Source: Clostridia bacterium (GTDB taxonomy: Bacteria > Bacillota > Clostridia > Christensenellales > Aristaeellaceae). From it: a stretch of 64,000 nt of DNA. The notes under the pieces were generated by a model. The model was not told the DNA's origin. It did not search any database and saw nothing but the letters and a program-made list of their open reading frames with translations. The first letter of the stretch is position 1. Every line of letters begins with the position of its first letter. Location: contig JAFUFB010000002.1 of NCBI GenBank assembly GCA_017470145.1, forward strand, positions 1 through 64,000. Reading direction: 5' to 3'. This document shows, in pieces, positions 63,401 through 64,000 of this stretch. A program made the translations under genes and the position numbers.

Positions 63401-63502
63401 GAGTATGCGGAGGGGCTGTTTGATCAGGAAAAGATGAAGGCCTTCCACGACCTGTATGTGGAGAGCCTGGAGGCCATCGTCCGGCGGGAGGAATTGATCT
63501 GA
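57410..63502 (+). CDS. Non-ribosomal peptide synthetase, A-T-C-A-T-C
   Basis: A 2030-residue cytosolic assembly-line enzyme. Module parts: A1 (about 1-490; LLFTSGSTGKPKG near 151, YGSTEV near 283), T1 with carrier Ser528 (LGGTSLS), C1 (about 579-1010), A2 (about 1015-1530; YTSGSTGRPKG near 1180, core FDVSVVEEF with D1230), T2 with Ser1570 (LGGDSLR) and C2 (about 1620-2025). In A1 the residue aligned with the amino-binding Asp seems to be V199, suggesting a non-amino-acid starter. In C1, HHxxxDG reads H703-L704-IFF-D708-G709, lacking the second His; in C2 it is intact (H1750-H1751-LLM-D1755-G1756). The enzyme ends in a C domain, with no TE, R or extra T. By-eye A2 pocket residues are about D-V-V-T-F-I-V-M-G; no specificity is assigned. 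No PPTase or MbtH gene is near. Confidence 0.9.
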   Translation: MNRTIIQKFLDQAEQSPDRVASLDIQGAMTYGRLNQLSAHLAEQTLERLGGREHRGRVALLLPRTKAFLLAQIAVLRAGCALVPIDAEYPAERVQSILEDADCGLCITTEALAGKAEGFPTLKIDGIEALEEKEITWEETLDLSDLSAEGCLLFTSGSTGKPKGVVHRVEMFNYPEVLEGRIPLSPQTRTLCIAGFGFVASLLDLVTPLGCGGSVYIAGETERRNLEMIYELLGKRGITGMFMPPSMYSVLRRLHGRLPLEYVLLAGEKVNPEDTGEENVWELYGSTEVPAVLMHIAGQGGPGALGKPCAEVQVCLMDEDGNAIQVPGQIGELWVSSPYMAQGYSCLPEETARKFVDAARDGEGRMVRTGDYMAYDEEGNLIFHGRQDRMVKINGYRVELGEIEQVLRESQEIQEAAVVSVRVNGGEKICCYYTGEEASPTALKEKLGRRLPEYMIPEFFLHLEELPRNDRNKVDYPALQAREIETEAGTYEPPANEAEQRICQAFGSALGIERVSALADFFELGGTSLSAAILISDLEGEGCSLSFQDVSAHPTPRELAAFLAEIQENTLPAMDREDYPLTRTQMGIYLESLTGGSAQTYSSPYLARAGEGITAEQLIQAARAVIQAHPAMKYMIRVNEAGMPRMALTPEAPVEIPVIDGTEEGRLDFMRDFYPVVPMMEELLFHLAVYRTPERCYLAMKIHLIFFDGTSISQFIGEMNRALAGQPLLGEACTIQQAALLEERQMADGTHEKAKEYHLQLFRDAEDVPALSGDLNGPLTPGVSQNLRYEPGTLTAERVKLFCEQQHISESSFFQGAMALMLGKYLNSSHVSFSTVYNGRPLAEMKHTIGTLIKRIPVYGNLSKDQPVGDFLRGVSKQIFTTMAHDIYSFDEVLKTCPVNEDVEFIYQGDLFTDNMGGGEAPANIPLLQGDKWFMEHYHTGMVTGCMSIQFFCTGGLYNMTIEYRNEKFSEKWVRRFAQDLFTTAEQLMTVKSIGQVSLLTAEDRTQLASFNDTSMPMDFIPVQEQIHRQALAQPDKKAVQAAGRALTFRELDGLSSYVAARLAKAGVGRDQLVGVLLDRSGWAYVAEIGILKAGAAFLPFIPEYPDDRIDFCLEDGGCPLLLTEEKQIEGRSLGGKGYQILTLEEIFETEALEKVDPGAHAAEALKTRTAPEDLAYCIYTSGSTGRPKGVMIEHRNLMNYVHRNEKSIEIMHYAAPGRINLALASFSFDVSVVEEFVPLCNGNTVVIATEEEIHDPAALARLIQETGANGITCTPTYLLSLLEIPESREAIRQLTFFDIGAEAFPRQLYDRLRELRQDSVILNVYGPTECTMGCAAALMTGEEQVTVGPPIANTTFYVADSFGKELPVGLKGELIICGDQVGRGYVNLPEKSAAAFFTHEGQRAYHSGDLAAWTEEGEIRIFGRIDNQIKLRGFRIELDEIEKVMTEFPGVSSSAAAVRKAGGSEYLAGYFTGKEPISTGEMKAFLQEKLPEYMVPNVLTQLAEMPMTTNGKVNRKALPEPDLRELKAEYVPPETETEQRLCAAFARTLKAEEDQVGLLDDFFDLGGDSLRAMVVLAEAQIEGLTAADVFQLRTPGAIARELEKRSQKESLPEREAKARLVPHGLSPLQLQMIDNQLFRPGSTMWSNMHFLVRFGEEVEADRLCAAVNAALRNHPALSVAFFFDEENELRQEYRPGLLKEVQVRDILPETEDALGDILLLPFHRILNAGLCKVNVFRGRKGCYLFMDVHHLLMDGGSLGVVLADIVNAYFGRELKPDYYFAMLAEAEARAAEGSTEKDHAWFRQHYGEEDWRNIVPPDHQSDNINQAGRVKRLSFTAEQVAEAEKYWGVSHSVMAISAGLLALSRFTGDQHVMINWIFNNRLAPETENAVGMLIRNLPAAARMEDFSSLRELLLSVKEQVAEGIAHASWDFMSESRQAYLNDCMEVNLQLGINGDELDALPHEQIELTDDFSAAGARLEMELLENEFGDGGFDSEMEYAEGLFDQEKMKAFHDLYVESLEAIVRREELI

Positions 63503-63567
63503 GAGGAGAGAATTCTCCTGAATATGAAGAAAATATTTTCAAAAATTTACGAAAACATGACATTTTT

Positions 63568-63600
63568 ACTGGACATTTATTGGACATCGGGTGCTATAGT
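63568..63600 (+). promoter_or_regulatory. Promoter of the SH3 gene with ACTGGACA repeats
   Basis: ACTGGACATTTATTGGACA (63568-63586) and TATAGT (63595-63600) reproduce the layout found at 55845, with the same 27-bp offset. A GCGGAAA/TTTCCGC hairpin follows in the leader (63614-63631). Confidence 0.55.
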
Positions 63601-63652
63601 GGCTCCTGTACCCGCGGAAAATTGTTTCCGCAAAGAACGAGGAGGTTATTTC

Positions 63653-64000
63653 ATGAACAAACGGATTCTTTCCCTGGTGGCGGTCATGGCTTTGATGATG
63701 ACCATGTTCGCTTTTGCTACCCCGGCGTTTGCCCGCAGCGCGCCGACCTCTAATTATTACGCCTACTCCTTCTGCTCCAACGGAAAGGCCCTGAACGTGC
63801 GCAGCGGCCCCGGCAAGGAATATGACGTCATCGGCAAGATCCCCTACGGCGAGCAGCTGATGGTCTCCGAGAATTTGGGGAACGGCTGGGCCGAAATCTA
63901 TTGGGGCAGCGTGCCCGGATTTGTGATGACCAGCCTGATCACGGATCAGCAGCCTGGCCCCTATGTGGCTCCCACCGTGCCCGCCGCTACTTCCGATAAT
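63653..64000 (+). CDS. Secreted SH3-domain protein, partial (runs off window)
   Basis: The first 116 codons of a secreted protein. Signal peptide MNKRILSLVAVMALMMTMFAFATPAFA, then a bacterial SH3 domain (SNGKALNVRSGPGKEYDVIGKIPYGEQLMV ... GFVMTSLI, about 42-98), then a Pro/Thr linker at the window edge. Start follows GAGGAGG. The gene is directly downstream of the NRPS but has its own promoter of the same unusual type. Likely a cell-wall protein like the one at 17032. Confidence 0.85.
   Translation, partial: MNKRILSLVAVMALMMTMFAFATPAFARSAPTSNYYAYSFCSNGKALNVRSGPGKEYDVIGKIPYGEQLMVSENLGNGWAEIYWGSVPGFVMTSLITDQQPGPYVAPTVPAATSDN

Noticed and set aside
57188..63448. Very long antisense frames (958 and 1102 codons) under the NRPS
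   Set aside because: The plus strand shows all NRPS core motifs; the minus frames are Pro/His/Gln-rich shadows with no start signals.

Overview
The window looks like a piece of a GC-rich member of the Clostridia (Bacillota), possibly a gut or rumen Christensenellales-type lineage. The case rests on strong Gram-positive Shine-Dalgarno sites, an L-box lysine riboswitch, SH3/peptidoglycan-binding secreted proteins, Opp and polar amino acid ABC transporters, an AAA-ATPase/DUF234 gene, an AI-2E exporter and a carbohydrate-heavy gene content. The taxonomy is inference; no rRNA, tRNA or CRISPR array was recognised by eye.

Layout. 1-2.5 kb: transposon graveyard (IS21-like terminal iterons, a 5'-truncated IS66 TnpC, a truncated IS1182-like transposase). 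2.6-5.7 kb: aconitase-superfamily hydratase and an orotate-PRTase-like protein. 5.7-8.5 kb: lysine riboswitch controlling a three-gene amino acid ABC importer. 8.6-19.4 kb: cell-envelope genes (Pro/Thr-rich secreted protein, secreted protein of unknown function, zinc-ribbon/TPR membrane protein, acyltransferase-3, AraC regulator, GT2 glycosyltransferase, large SH3/PG-binding protein). 19.6-22 kb: leuS. 22.2-30.6 kb: a visibly more AT-rich block with two tiny ORFs, a complete oppBCDFA-type oligopeptide importer and an AAA-ATPase/nuclease gene next to inverted-repeat elements. 30.7-40.4 kb: carbohydrate cluster (mannonate dehydratase, heparinase II/III-like, GH29, beta-glucuronidase, DUF2264, esterase), with dtd embedded. 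40.4-47.5 kb: ATP-grasp ligase, MATE exporter, AI-2E-family protein, then a MacB/FtsX-like ABC exporter behind a strong promoter carrying a MarR-type palindrome. 47.5-55.7 kb: GH2 enzyme, DnaQ-like exonuclease, uridine-kinase-like nucleoside kinase, argH, HI0933-type flavoprotein. 56-63.5 kb: a translationally coupled MATE exporter plus a 2030-residue NRPS (A-T-C-A-T-C). From 63.6 kb: an SH3 secreted protein running off the window.

How parts fit. Beta-glucuronidase would release glucuronate, which is normally isomerised and reduced to mannonate, the substrate of the UxuA encoded 4 kb away; GH29, heparinase-like, DUF2264 and esterase proteins would trim uronate- or fucose-bearing glycans. The NRPS and its MATE partner form a small natural-product locus whose first A domain seems to lack the amino-group-binding Asp and whose first C domain lacks the catalytic second His; the same 19-bp promoter motif sits in front of this operon and of the SH3 protein downstream. 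A family of about 110-bp MITE-like repeats with GGAAACGCTGAT ends is scattered through intergenic regions and appears to supply transcription terminators.
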